A DNA stretch of 64,000 nucleotides from Streptomyces sp. NBC_01232. GTDB lineage: Bacteria; Actinomycetota; Actinomycetes; Streptomycetales; Streptomycetaceae. A program made the translations under genes and the position numbers. A model generated the notes under the pieces. The model was not told where the DNA came from, ran no database searches, and saw nothing but the letters and a program-made list of their open reading frames with translations. The stretch's first letter is position 1, and each line of letters opens with the position of its first letter. Shown piece after piece: positions 43,384 to 50,976 of this stretch. The stretch spans positions 992,001-1,056,000 of the forward strand of contig NZ_CP108518.1 of NCBI RefSeq assembly GCF_035989885.1. Reading direction: 5' to 3'.

Positions 43384-44163
43384 ATGACCCGCAAGGAGCG
43401 CTGGCAGACGCTGCTGGACCTGCTCGTGGAACGGGGCGAGCTGGAGGTGGAACCCGCCGCGGAGACCCTCGGCGTGTCCGCCGCGACCATCCGCCGCGAC
43501 CTCGACCAGCTCGCCGAACAGCAGCTGCTGGTCCGCACGCGCGGCGGAGCCGTGCTGCACGGGGTGTCCTACGAACTCCCGCTGCGCTACCGCACATCGC
43601 GCCGCGCCGCCGAGAAGCGCCGGATCAGCGAGGCGGTGGCGGCCCTGATCGTGCCGGGCGAGGTGATCGGCCTGACGGGCGGCACGACGACCACCGAGGT
43701 GGCACGGGCCCTGGCCGGACGCCCGGACCTGGCCCAGGGGTCCCCTGCGCTCACCGTCGTGACCAACGCCCTCAACATCGCGGGCGAGCTGGTGATCCGG
43801 CCGCAGTTCAAGATCGTACTGACCGGGGGCGTGGCCCGTCCCCAGTCCTACGAGCTGACGGGCCCCCTCGCCGAACAGGTCCTCGGGCAGCTCGCGGTGG
43901 ACACCGCGGTGCTCGGCGTGGACGGCTTCGACCCCACGGACGGCGCGGCGACCCGCCACGAGGACGAGGCCTCGATCAACCGCCTGCTGTGCGAGCGCGC
44001 CCGACGGGTGGTCGTCGCGGCCGACTCCAGCAAACTGGGCGTCCGCGCATTCGCCCGCATCTGCGCGACCTCGTCGGTGGACACCCTGGTGACGGACACG
44101 GGCCTGCCCGACACCGTGGCGGAGGCCTTCGGGGCGGCGGGGGTCGAGGTGGTACGGGTGTGA
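43384..44163 (+). CDS. DeoR/GlpR family repressor
   Basis: A 259-residue regulator. The N-terminal HTH has LEVEPAAETLGVSAATIRRDLDQLAEQQL with the DeoR signature TIRRDL, followed by LLVRTRGGAVL. The sensor half is isomerase-like: GLTGGTTTTEVARAL and VVTNALNIAGEL for phosphosugar binding, ADSSKLG near 215. It is divergent from the SIS-aldolase operon, its probable target, like AgaR. Confidence 0.88.
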   Translation: MTRKERWQTLLDLLVERGELEVEPAAETLGVSAATIRRDLDQLAEQQLLVRTRGGAVLHGVSYELPLRYRTSRRAAEKRRISEAVAALIVPGEVIGLTGGTTTTEVARALAGRPDLAQGSPALTVVTNALNIAGELVIRPQFKIVLTGGVARPQSYELTGPLAEQVLGQLAVDTAVLGVDGFDPTDGAATRHEDEASINRLLCERARRVVVAADSSKLGVRAFARICATSSVDTLVTDTGLPDTVAEAFGAAGVEVVRV

Positions 44164-45364
44164 GGGGCGGGGTCGGTTGGCGGGGCGGGGGCTTCGGGGA
44201 CGGCGGGAGCCGCTGGGGCGGTGGTCAGTGACGTGTATGGGGGCTTCCCGTCAGTCTCATCGTCTCTCCGTGTCGGGCCGGCCCCTCAAGGGCGCTCCTT
44301 CGTCGCGTCGCTTCGCGATGGCCTTCGGCCACCCTTGACCGACCGTCCCGCCCCGGACATACGAAGACTGTCGGGAAGCCCCCAAAAGAACGAGCCGGGC
44401 TATCAAGACAGGGACGGGGTGGTCGGAGATGCCCTGCCCGGTCGGGGGTGAGGCTTCTTCCCGAGGCGGGGCCCATGCGCGCTACCGGCCGGGTCGGTGG
44501 GCGCGTCCAATCGCTACGCGCTCCTCATCTCTCAGCGTCTCCAGACCGTCTTGGGCTGGACATAGGCCGCCCACGCCCTCGGTTCGTATCACGAGATGCG
44601 TCCGACGACCGCCTGTGGCCGGTCATAAGCCGCCCAAGACGCCCCAGCGCTCCTCATCGAGGGCGTCTCGACGCTGTCTGGGGTGGAAAGACGCCTGACA
44701 GCGGCTATTTCGTCGTGGAGTGGGGTCAGCGAGAGCGGACCGCTCGAATCGCCGACCGTTTGCCCCAATTACCCCTATTTGGGGATGGGTTTGTGGTGTC
44801 ACTTGTGCACTGACCCGGATCCACGACGGAATAGCAGAGGCATCAGGCCCTGCCGGCCGTCGGTCGCGGTCCTGGAGAAGCGCGTAGCGATCTGAGGCGG
44901 CTTATGCCGAGCTCCAGACGGTCGTCGGACGCATTTCGTGGGGTGAACCGGGACCGTGGGCGGCCTATGTCCGGCCCAGGACGGGCTGGAGACGCTAAAG
45001 GATGAGGAGCGCGTAGCGATTTGATGCGCTTCCCCCGACCCGGCCGGTGGTCTGGATGGGCCCCGTCTCGGGAAAGTGCCCTCCCCCGACCGGGCAGGGC
45101 TTCTCCGGCCGCCCCGCTCCTGTCTCTTGTCCCCGGCCCGTTCCTTTGGGGGCTTCCCGACAGTCTTCGTATGTCCGGGGCGGGACGGTCGGTCAAGGGT
45201 GGCCGAAGGCCATCGCGAAGCGACGCGACGACGAAGGAGGAGCGCCCTTGAGGGACCGGCCCGACACGGAGAGACGATGAGACTGACGGGAAACCCCCAT
45301 ACACGTCACTGACTCCCGACTGCTCGGATCCCGCCACCCGAAGCCCCCGCCAGGCCCCGCCCCC
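44164..45364. other. 1.2-kb non-coding region containing a giant inverted repeat
   Basis: Between the DeoR and LysR genes. It is almost entirely made of the inverted repeat entered separately. Frames in each arm encode near-identical peptides only because the arms match. Confidence 0.65.
44225..45312. repeat. large inverted repeat, two arms of about 440 bp around a 205-bp centre
   Basis: The left arm (44225 to about 44660) matches the reverse complement of the right arm (about 44866 to 45312). The outer 170 bp are close to identical, the inner part less so. Both arms begin TCAGTGACGTGTATGGGGG. Inside each arm is a second inverted repeat: GGGGGCTTCCCGTCAGTC at 44239-44256 pairs with 44366-44383 (17 of 18), and 45148-45165 pairs with 45281-45298. 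Small stems such as GGCC-TTC-GGCC (44320-44330) sit inside. The structure resembles folded RNA rather than coding DNA. Confidence 0.85.
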
Positions 45365-46279
45365 TCAATGCGCCGGCAAGCGCTCCGACTCCCGGACCAG
45401 GGCCGCCAGGACCGGGGCGATCAGGGGGTGGGTTTCCGCGCCTCGGCGGGTGGCTGCGAAGACGCGGCGGGTGGCCGCCGGGCCTGCGACCGGGCGGACC
45501 TGGACCTCCTTGAGGTCCATGCCGCGCAGGGCCGAGCGCGGGACGAGAGCCACTCCTGCCCCCGCGCCCACCAGGGCCGTCACGGCCCGGAAGTCGTCCG
45601 AGGAGTGCGCGAACCGGGGCTGGAAGCCCGCCAGTTCGCAGGCGAGCAGCGTCACGTCGTGGCACGGGTTGCCGGGGTACTGGCCCACCCAGTCCGAGTC
45701 GGAGAGGTCGGCCAGCGACACCGCGGGCAGGTCGGCGAGCGGGTGCCCCGAGGGCAGGACCGCGTCGAAGGGTTCCGCGTACAGCGGGAGGACGGAGAGC
45801 CGCCCGTCGTCGGCGCCCGGGGCGCCCCGGTACTCGACCGCCAGCGCCACGTCCGCCTCGCCGTCGAGCAGCAGCGGCAGGCTCTGGTCGCCTTCCGCGT
45901 CCCGTACCCGCAGGCGGATCCCGGGCTGTTCCAGCGCGAGCCGGGCGATGGCCGGCGCCAGGACTTCCGCGATGCCGGTCGCGAAGGCGGCCACGGTGAC
46001 CTCGCCCGCCGAACCGCCGGCGTACGCGGCGAGTTCGGCCTCGGCCCGCTCCAGCTGCGCGAGCACCTCGTGGGCGTGGCCGAGCAGGATCTCACCGGCT
46101 GCGGTGAGCCGTACGCCGCGCCCGCTGCGGGTGAGCAGCACGTGGCCCGTCTCCTGTTCCAGCGCCGCGAGCTGCTGGGAGACGGCGGAGGGGGTGAGGT
46201 ACAGGGCTGCGGCCGCGGCGGTCACCGTACGGTGGTCCGCCACGGCCCGCAGGATGCGCAGCCGGCGGGGGTCGATCAC
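45365..46279 (-). CDS. LysR family transcriptional regulator
   Basis: A 304-residue regulator. The HTH is RLRILRAVADHRTVTAAAAA, then LYLTPSAVSQQLAALEQETG (residues 5-45). The effector domain begins GEVTVAAFATGIAEVLAPAI near 90, and VTALVGAGAGVALVPRSAL near 240 is typical. It is third on the strand after tdh and kbl with a 48-bp gap, so it may regulate threonine breakdown or be co-transcribed. The start is GTG at 46279. Confidence 0.87.
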   Translation of the reverse strand: MIDPRRLRILRAVADHRTVTAAAAALYLTPSAVSQQLAALEQETGHVLLTRSGRGVRLTAAGEILLGHAHEVLAQLERAEAELAAYAGGSAGEVTVAAFATGIAEVLAPAIARLALEQPGIRLRVRDAEGDQSLPLLLDGEADVALAVEYRGAPGADDGRLSVLPLYAEPFDAVLPSGHPLADLPAVSLADLSDSDWVGQYPGNPCHDVTLLACELAGFQPRFAHSSDDFRAVTALVGAGAGVALVPRSALRGMDLKEVQVRPVAGPAATRRVFAATRRGAETHPLIAPVLAALVRESERLPAH

Positions 46280-46327
46280 CCCACCATTGTCTCAGGGTGC
46301 AGAGACCCCTCGGACCTCTTGCTCCGC

Positions 46328-47536
46328 TCAGGCCCCAGCGGTCTCGAGGGCCGCACGGGCGTCGATGAAGGCGGCGACGGCGCGCTCGACGTCGGCCGTC
46401 GAGTGGGCCGCGGAGAGCTGGACGCGGATGCGCGCCGCACCCATCGGCACCACCGGGTAGGAGAAGCCGATCACGTACACGCCGCGCTCCAGGAGCAGCT
46501 CCGCCATCCTGGCCGCCTCGGCCGCGTCGCCGATCATGACCGGGGCGATGGCGTGGTCGCCGGGCAGGACCTCGAAGCCGGCCTCGGTCATCTTCGTACG
46601 GAACAGCGCGGTGTTGGCTGCGAGGTGTTCGCGCAGGTCACCGGCGGACTCCAGGAGGTCGAGGACCTTGAGGGAGGCTGCCGCGATGACCGGGGCGAGG
46701 GAGTTGGAGAAGAGGTACGGGCGCGAGCGCTGGCGCAGCAGCTCGACGATCTCGGCGCGGGCGGCGACGTAGCCGCCGGAGGCGCCGCCGAGGGCCTTGC
46801 CGAGGGTGCCGGTGATGATGTCGACGCGGTCCATGACGCCGTGCAGTTCGGGGGTGCCGCGGCCGCCGGGGCCGACGAAGCCGACGGCGTGCGAGTCGTC
46901 GACCATGACCATGGCGTCGTAGCGCTCGGCGAGGTCGCAGATCTGGGCGAGCGGGGCGACGTAGCCGTCCATGGAGAAGACGCCGTCGGTGACGATCAGC
47001 TTGCGGCGGGCGCCGCCCTCGGTGGCTTCCTTCAGGCGGGCTTCGAGCTCGGCCAGGTCGCGGTTGGCGTAGCGGAAGCGACGGGCCTTGGAGAGGCGGA
47101 TGCCGTCGATGATCGAGGCGTGGTTGAGGGCGTCGGAGATGACCGCGTCCTCGGCTCCGAGGAGGGTCTCGAAGACGCCGCCGTTGGCGTCGAAGCAGGA
47201 GGAGTAGAGGATCGTGTCCTCCTGGCCGAGGAAGGCGGAGAGCCGCGCCTCGAGCTCCTTGTGCACCTCCTGGGTGCCGCAGATGAAGCGGACGGAGGCC
47301 ATGCCGTAGCCCCAGCGGTCCAGCGCGTCCTTCGCGGCGGCGACGACCTCGGGGTGGTCGGCCAGCCCCAGGTAGTTGTTGGCGCAGAAGTTGAGCACCT
47401 CTCCGGCGGCGCCGCCCGAGGTGACCGCGACGGCCGCGTTCTGCGGGGTGCCGATGACGCGCTCGGGCTTGTGCAGGCCGGCGGCGCGGATCTCGTCGAG
47501 GGTGGAGCGCAGGTCCTCGCGGACGGTGTCGAACAT
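46328..47536 (-). CDS. kbl: glycine C-acetyltransferase (2-amino-3-ketobutyrate CoA ligase)
   Basis: A 402-residue PLP enzyme of the alpha-oxoamine synthase family. Key features: [16 protein letters not shown] (about 48-63), [20 protein letters not shown] near 205 with the PLP-contacting Asp and His, and the Schiff-base lysine in [14 protein letters not shown] near 245. It cleaves 2-amino-3-ketobutyrate with CoA to glycine and acetyl-CoA. It follows tdh on the same strand, completing the two-step threonine-to-glycine route. Confidence 0.92.
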   Translation of the reverse strand: MFDTVREDLRSTLDEIRAAGLHKPERVIGTPQNAAVAVTSGGAAGEVLNFCANNYLGLADHPEVVAAAKDALDRWGYGMASVRFICGTQEVHKELEARLSAFLGQEDTILYSSCFDANGGVFETLLGAEDAVISDALNHASIIDGIRLSKARRFRYANRDLAELEARLKEATEGGARRKLIVTDGVFSMDGYVAPLAQICDLAERYDAMVMVDDSHAVGFVGPGGRGTPELHGVMDRVDIITGTLGKALGGASGGYVAARAEIVELLRQRSRPYLFSNSLAPVIAAASLKVLDLLESAGDLREHLAANTALFRTKMTEAGFEVLPGDHAIAPVMIGDAAEAARMAELLLERGVYVIGFSYPVVPMGAARIRVQLSAAHSTADVERAVAAFIDARAALETAGA

Positions 47537-47656
47537 GGGTGCGGTTCTCCTTGTGCGGCGGAGGGCGACGAGGGAGGGGGCCGGGCCCCGCGGAGGGGGG
47601 AGGGTTTGCGGGGCCCGGCCCGAGGGAGATGGTTCGGAGGATGGGGCGGCCGATGC

Positions 47657-47752
47657 GGCGGCCGGCATGACGTCCGGCGTGACAGTCGGGGTGGCGTCCG
47701 GGGTGGCGGCCGGCGTGGCGGCCGGAATGACGTCCGGCGTGAGGGCCGGTTA
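47657..47752 (-). repeat. twelve-bp tandem repeat, about eight units
   Basis: Units such as GACGTCCGGCGT, GACAGTCGGGGT, GGCGTCCGGGGT and GGCGGCCGGCGT follow one another at exact 12-bp steps (47669, 47681, 47693, 47705, 47717, 47729, 47741). The last overlaps the tdh stop codon. The tract occupies about half of the 213-bp tdh-kbl spacer. Confidence 0.85.
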
Positions 47753-48778
47753 CGCCGTCCAGTCCAAGATGATCTTGCCGCTGCGGGCGGTCGACGCCTC
47801 GTCGAAGGCGGCCTCGAAGTCGCGGTGCGAGTAGCGGCCGGTGATGACGGGGCTGAGGTCGAGCCCGCCCTCCAGCAGCACGGTCATCGCGTACCAGGTC
47901 TCGAACATCTCGCGGCCGTAGATGCCCTTGATCGTGATCATCGAGGTGACCACCTTCGCCCAGTCCACCGGGAACTCCTGCGCGGGCAGCCCCAGCATGG
48001 CGATCCGGCCGCCGTGCGTCATGTTGTCGATCATGTCGCGCATGGCCTCGGCGCGGCCGGACATCTCCAGGCCGATGTCGAAGCCCTCGCGCAGGCCGAG
48101 CTTGGCCTGCGCCTCGGCGATCGAGGACTCGGCGACGTTGACGGCGAGGGTGGCGCCCGCCTTGCGGGCGATCTCCAGCCGCTCGGGGCTGACGTCGGTG
48201 ATGACCACGTTGCGCGCGCCGGCGTGCCTGGCCACGGCAGCCGCCATGATCCCGATCGGGCCGGCGCCGGTGATCAGTACGTCCTCGCCGACCAGCGGGA
48301 AGGACAGCGCCGTGTGCACGGCATTGCCGAACGGGTCGAAGATCGCGGCGACGTCCAGGTCCACGGCGGTGCGGTGCACCCACACGTTCTGGGCGGGCAG
48401 GACGACGTACTCGGCGAAGGCGCCGTCGCGGCCGACCCCCAGGCCGATCGTGCTGCGGCACAGGTGGCGGCGGCCGGCCAGGCAGTTGCGGCACTTGCCG
48501 CACACCAGGTGGCCCTCGCCGCTGACCAGCGCGCCGACCTCGATGTCCTGGACGTCGGCGCCGAGCGCCGCGACCTCTCCGACGAACTCGTGGCCGAGGA
48601 CGAGGGGGGTCTTGACCGCGCCCTGCGCCCAGCCGTCCCAGGCGCGGATGTGCAGGTCGGTTCCGCAGATGCCGGTGCGCAGCACCTTGATGAGCACGTC
48701 GCCGGGGCCGTACTCGGGCTCGGGGACGTCCATGAGCCACAGGCCGGGTTCTGCCTTGTGCTTGACGAGTGCCTTCAT
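47750..48778 (-). CDS. tdh: L-threonine 3-dehydrogenase
   Basis: A 342-residue zinc-dependent MDR dehydrogenase. Catalytic Zn ligands are Cys in [10 protein letters not shown] and His in LGHEFVGEV. The structural Zn site is the [15 protein letters not shown] loop near 97-111. The NAD-binding [21 protein letters not shown] is near 167. Tdh oxidises threonine to 2-amino-3-ketobutyrate, which the downstream Kbl cleaves. The order tdh-kbl is conserved in many bacteria. Confidence 0.93.
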   Translation of the reverse strand: MKALVKHKAEPGLWLMDVPEPEYGPGDVLIKVLRTGICGTDLHIRAWDGWAQGAVKTPLVLGHEFVGEVAALGADVQDIEVGALVSGEGHLVCGKCRNCLAGRRHLCRSTIGLGVGRDGAFAEYVVLPAQNVWVHRTAVDLDVAAIFDPFGNAVHTALSFPLVGEDVLITGAGPIGIMAAAVARHAGARNVVITDVSPERLEIARKAGATLAVNVAESSIAEAQAKLGLREGFDIGLEMSGRAEAMRDMIDNMTHGGRIAMLGLPAQEFPVDWAKVVTSMITIKGIYGREMFETWYAMTVLLEGGLDLSPVITGRYSHRDFEAAFDEASTARSGKIILDWTA

Positions 48779-48990
48779 GGGGTGGCTCCAGGCATGCGGA
48801 AGGGGACGCCGCGGGCGGGGGCGCCCGGACGGCGGCGGTGACGTGCACCAATCTGCCGATCGGCGCGGTGATCAGTCCATCGAGACTTTCTTAAGCGGGC
48901 CGACAGCACAGCTTCACGCCTATGCTCCTCCCGTAATGGGGAAGGGGCCCGCGCCGGCGACGGCGAGGGGGAAAAGGGGAGGTGAGGGGC

Positions 48991-49899
48991 GTGCCGAGTC
49001 TGCGCAGCAGGGCGCTGTCGGCGGCGCTTGTCGCGACGGGACGGCGAAGACGGTTCGCGAGTGCCGAGGCGGTCCGGACCCGGGTCGCTGAGTCCGCCCG
49101 CCGGCCCGCCTCCCATCTGCCGCCGCGGTCCCTGGGGCGGGTCGCCGACATCTCGCGGACCTTCGTCGGGGCCTGGCCGGTGTACGACGTCTCCCCGCTC
49201 GGGACGGAGCCCGCGGCCCAGGTGCTGTACGTGCACGGCGGCGGCTACGTCAACGAGCTGGTGCGCCCGCACTGGGCGCTGGTACGGACCCTGGTCACGC
49301 AGGCGCGGGCGCGGGTCGTCGTGCCGGCGTACATCCTCGCTCCGCGCGGTACCGCCGACCGGACGGTCCCGGTGGCCGCCGATCTGCTGAGCGGCCTGAT
49401 CGCGGGCGGTGGCTCCGGAGGGACGGTGCTCGTCGGGGACTCGGCCGGGGCGGGGCTGGCCCTGGCGGCCGCGCAGCGGCTGCGCGACCGTACCGGGGAC
49501 CAGCCGTCCCGGATCGTGCTGATCTCGCCGTGGCTGGACGTGACCATGAGCCATCCGGACCAGGCGGCCATCGAGGCGGACGATCCGATGCTGGCCCGCC
49601 CGGGGCTGCTGGAGGCCGGCCGGCTGTACGCCGGGACCCTGGCGGCCGACGATCCCCGCGTGAGCCCGCTGCACGGGGGTTTCGCCGGGCTGGCGCCGCT
49701 GACTGTGTTCACCGGGACCCGGGACGTGCTGACCACGGACAGCCGGGAGCTGCTGCGCCTGGCCCGCGCGGACGGGGCCGAGGTGGAGTTCCACGAGGAG
49801 GCGGGGCTGCCGCACGGGTACCCGCTGCTGCCCGTGCCGGAGGGGCGGGCGGCGCGCGAGCGGATCGTCGAGCTGATCAGGTCGGCGGCGGAGCTGTGA
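48991..49899 (+). CDS. alpha/beta hydrolase of the hormone-sensitive lipase type
   Basis: A 302-residue esterase. The oxyanion-hole motif HGGGYVN near 85, nucleophile GDSAGAGLALAA near 150, acid in GTRDVLTTDS and His in LPHGYPLLP near 275 are all present. HSL-type enzymes cleave short acyl esters. The GTG at 48991 is chosen because the other GTG (48982) lies inside the GGAGG ribosome site. It is divergent from tdh. Confidence 0.88.
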   Translation: MPSLRSRALSAALVATGRRRRFASAEAVRTRVAESARRPASHLPPRSLGRVADISRTFVGAWPVYDVSPLGTEPAAQVLYVHGGGYVNELVRPHWALVRTLVTQARARVVVPAYILAPRGTADRTVPVAADLLSGLIAGGGSGGTVLVGDSAGAGLALAAAQRLRDRTGDQPSRIVLISPWLDVTMSHPDQAAIEADDPMLARPGLLEAGRLYAGTLAADDPRVSPLHGGFAGLAPLTVFTGTRDVLTTDSRELLRLARADGAEVEFHEEAGLPHGYPLLPVPEGRAARERIVELIRSAAEL

Positions 49900-49927
49900 G
49901 GTCACGGCCCCCGCTCCGTGATCGGGT

Positions 49928-49987
49928 CCGGTCGACGGGACGCCTCCCGGAGCCGGGCCGGTCGACGGAAGGCCTCCCGGAGCCGGG
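49928..49987 (+). repeat. two direct 30-bp repeats
   Basis: A 30-bp unit beginning CCGGTCGACGG and ending CTCCCGGAGCCGGG occurs at 49928-49957 and 49958-49987 with three differences, with a partial third copy after it. It lies between convergent genes (esterase and methyltransferase). Confidence 0.8.
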
Positions 49988-50006
49988 TGGGTCGAAGGCA
50001 CGCTCC

Positions 50007-50744
50007 TTACGCCGTGCAGGTCATCAGTGAGCTGATCGGCCAGGCGCGGTACGCCGTCCAGTACGCCTCGTCCCGTTCGGCGTCGGCGGGCGGTGTCCGG
50101 TTGGGCTGCCAGCCGACGGTGACGAAACCCGCTTCGACGGCGGCCTCGGCGAGGTCGGCGTGGGCCCATTCGCGGAATTCGAAGGGCACCGGCGGTTCGG
50201 TCAGGAAGTGCGCCTTCAGCAGTGGCGCGTCGCCGTCGGCGACCCGGTCGAGGATGCGCACCCCGTACGGCGACCAGTCCACGCGGGGGAACGCGCCCGC
50301 GTTCGGCACGATGGCGAGCAGCCGCCCGCCCGCGCGCAGGTTGGCGCGGACGGAGCGGAACATCGCGTGCAGGGACCTGCGGTCGGGTGCGTAGCTGAAG
50401 ACGTACGCGGCGGTCGCGAGGTCGAAGGGGCCGAGGTGGGGAAGGCCGGCGGCGTCGGCGACGTGGTACTCGACGTCCGGCCGGTCCTTGGTCGCCTCGT
50501 GCTCGCGGGCCCGCCGGATCATCTCCTCCGAGACGTCGACGCCGACGGTGCGCCGGGCCCCGCCGCGGGCCAGCAGCCGGGTGTTGTATCCGTATCCGCA
50601 GGCCAGGTCGAGGGCGTCGAGCCCGCGCACCCCGCCGAGGGCGTCGAGGGCTCCGTGCAGGGTGTAGGTGTCGGCGGCGGAGAAGGCCGCCGCGCTCCTT
50701 GACTCCGCGTAGCGCTCGCCGATGGTGTCGTACTGGAACCGCAT
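50007..50744 (-). CDS. class I SAM-dependent methyltransferase
   Basis: A 245-residue enzyme. Motif I is ALDLACGYGYNTRLLA (about residues 45-60), motif II VGVDVSEEMIRRAREHE, and the region ATAAYVFSYAPDRRSL lies near 113. The fold matches the methyltransferase 11/25 group. The acceptor is unknown. GGAAGG lies 6 nt before the ATG. It is divergent from the PP2C phosphatase with a 232-bp spacer. Confidence 0.87.
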   Translation of the reverse strand: MRFQYDTIGERYAESRSAAAFSAADTYTLHGALDALGGVRGLDALDLACGYGYNTRLLARGGARRTVGVDVSEEMIRRAREHEATKDRPDVEYHVADAAGLPHLGPFDLATAAYVFSYAPDRRSLHAMFRSVRANLRAGGRLLAIVPNAGAFPRVDWSPYGVRILDRVADGDAPLLKAHFLTEPPVPFEFREWAHADLAEAAVEAGFVTVGWQPNRTPPADAERDEAYWTAYRAWPISSLMTCTA

Positions 50745-50976
50745 GCTCTGCCTTCCGGGGGCCTGCCGGGGGTGGTACGCCTGCGTATCGTGCCCCGCGG
50801 CTCGTCCGGGGGGCGGTCCGCACACCCGTGCGTCCCCCGGACGAGGGAAGCGGTCGGCCGATCGGCGGGAACGGAACCGGGACGGGCCGGTGCGGAGGCG
50901 GGTGCGGGAGCCGGTGCGGGAGCGGCGACCGGCCGGGATGCAGGGGCCGCCGCCGAGGGCGCATCCTGGCTGTGTG

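Noticed and set aside
44221..45337. Two near-identical peptides beginning VSDVYGGFPSVSSSLRVG read from both arms of the inverted repeat
   Set aside because: The peptides match only because the DNA arms match. They lack ribosome sites, their length differs, and the DNA conservation includes hairpins rather than codon-position bias.
47657..47752. Tandem repeats as a CRISPR or a coding repeat of a real protein
   Set aside because: The units are 12 bp without spacers. The frame through them on the minus strand is Arg/His-rich and begins beyond the tdh stop.
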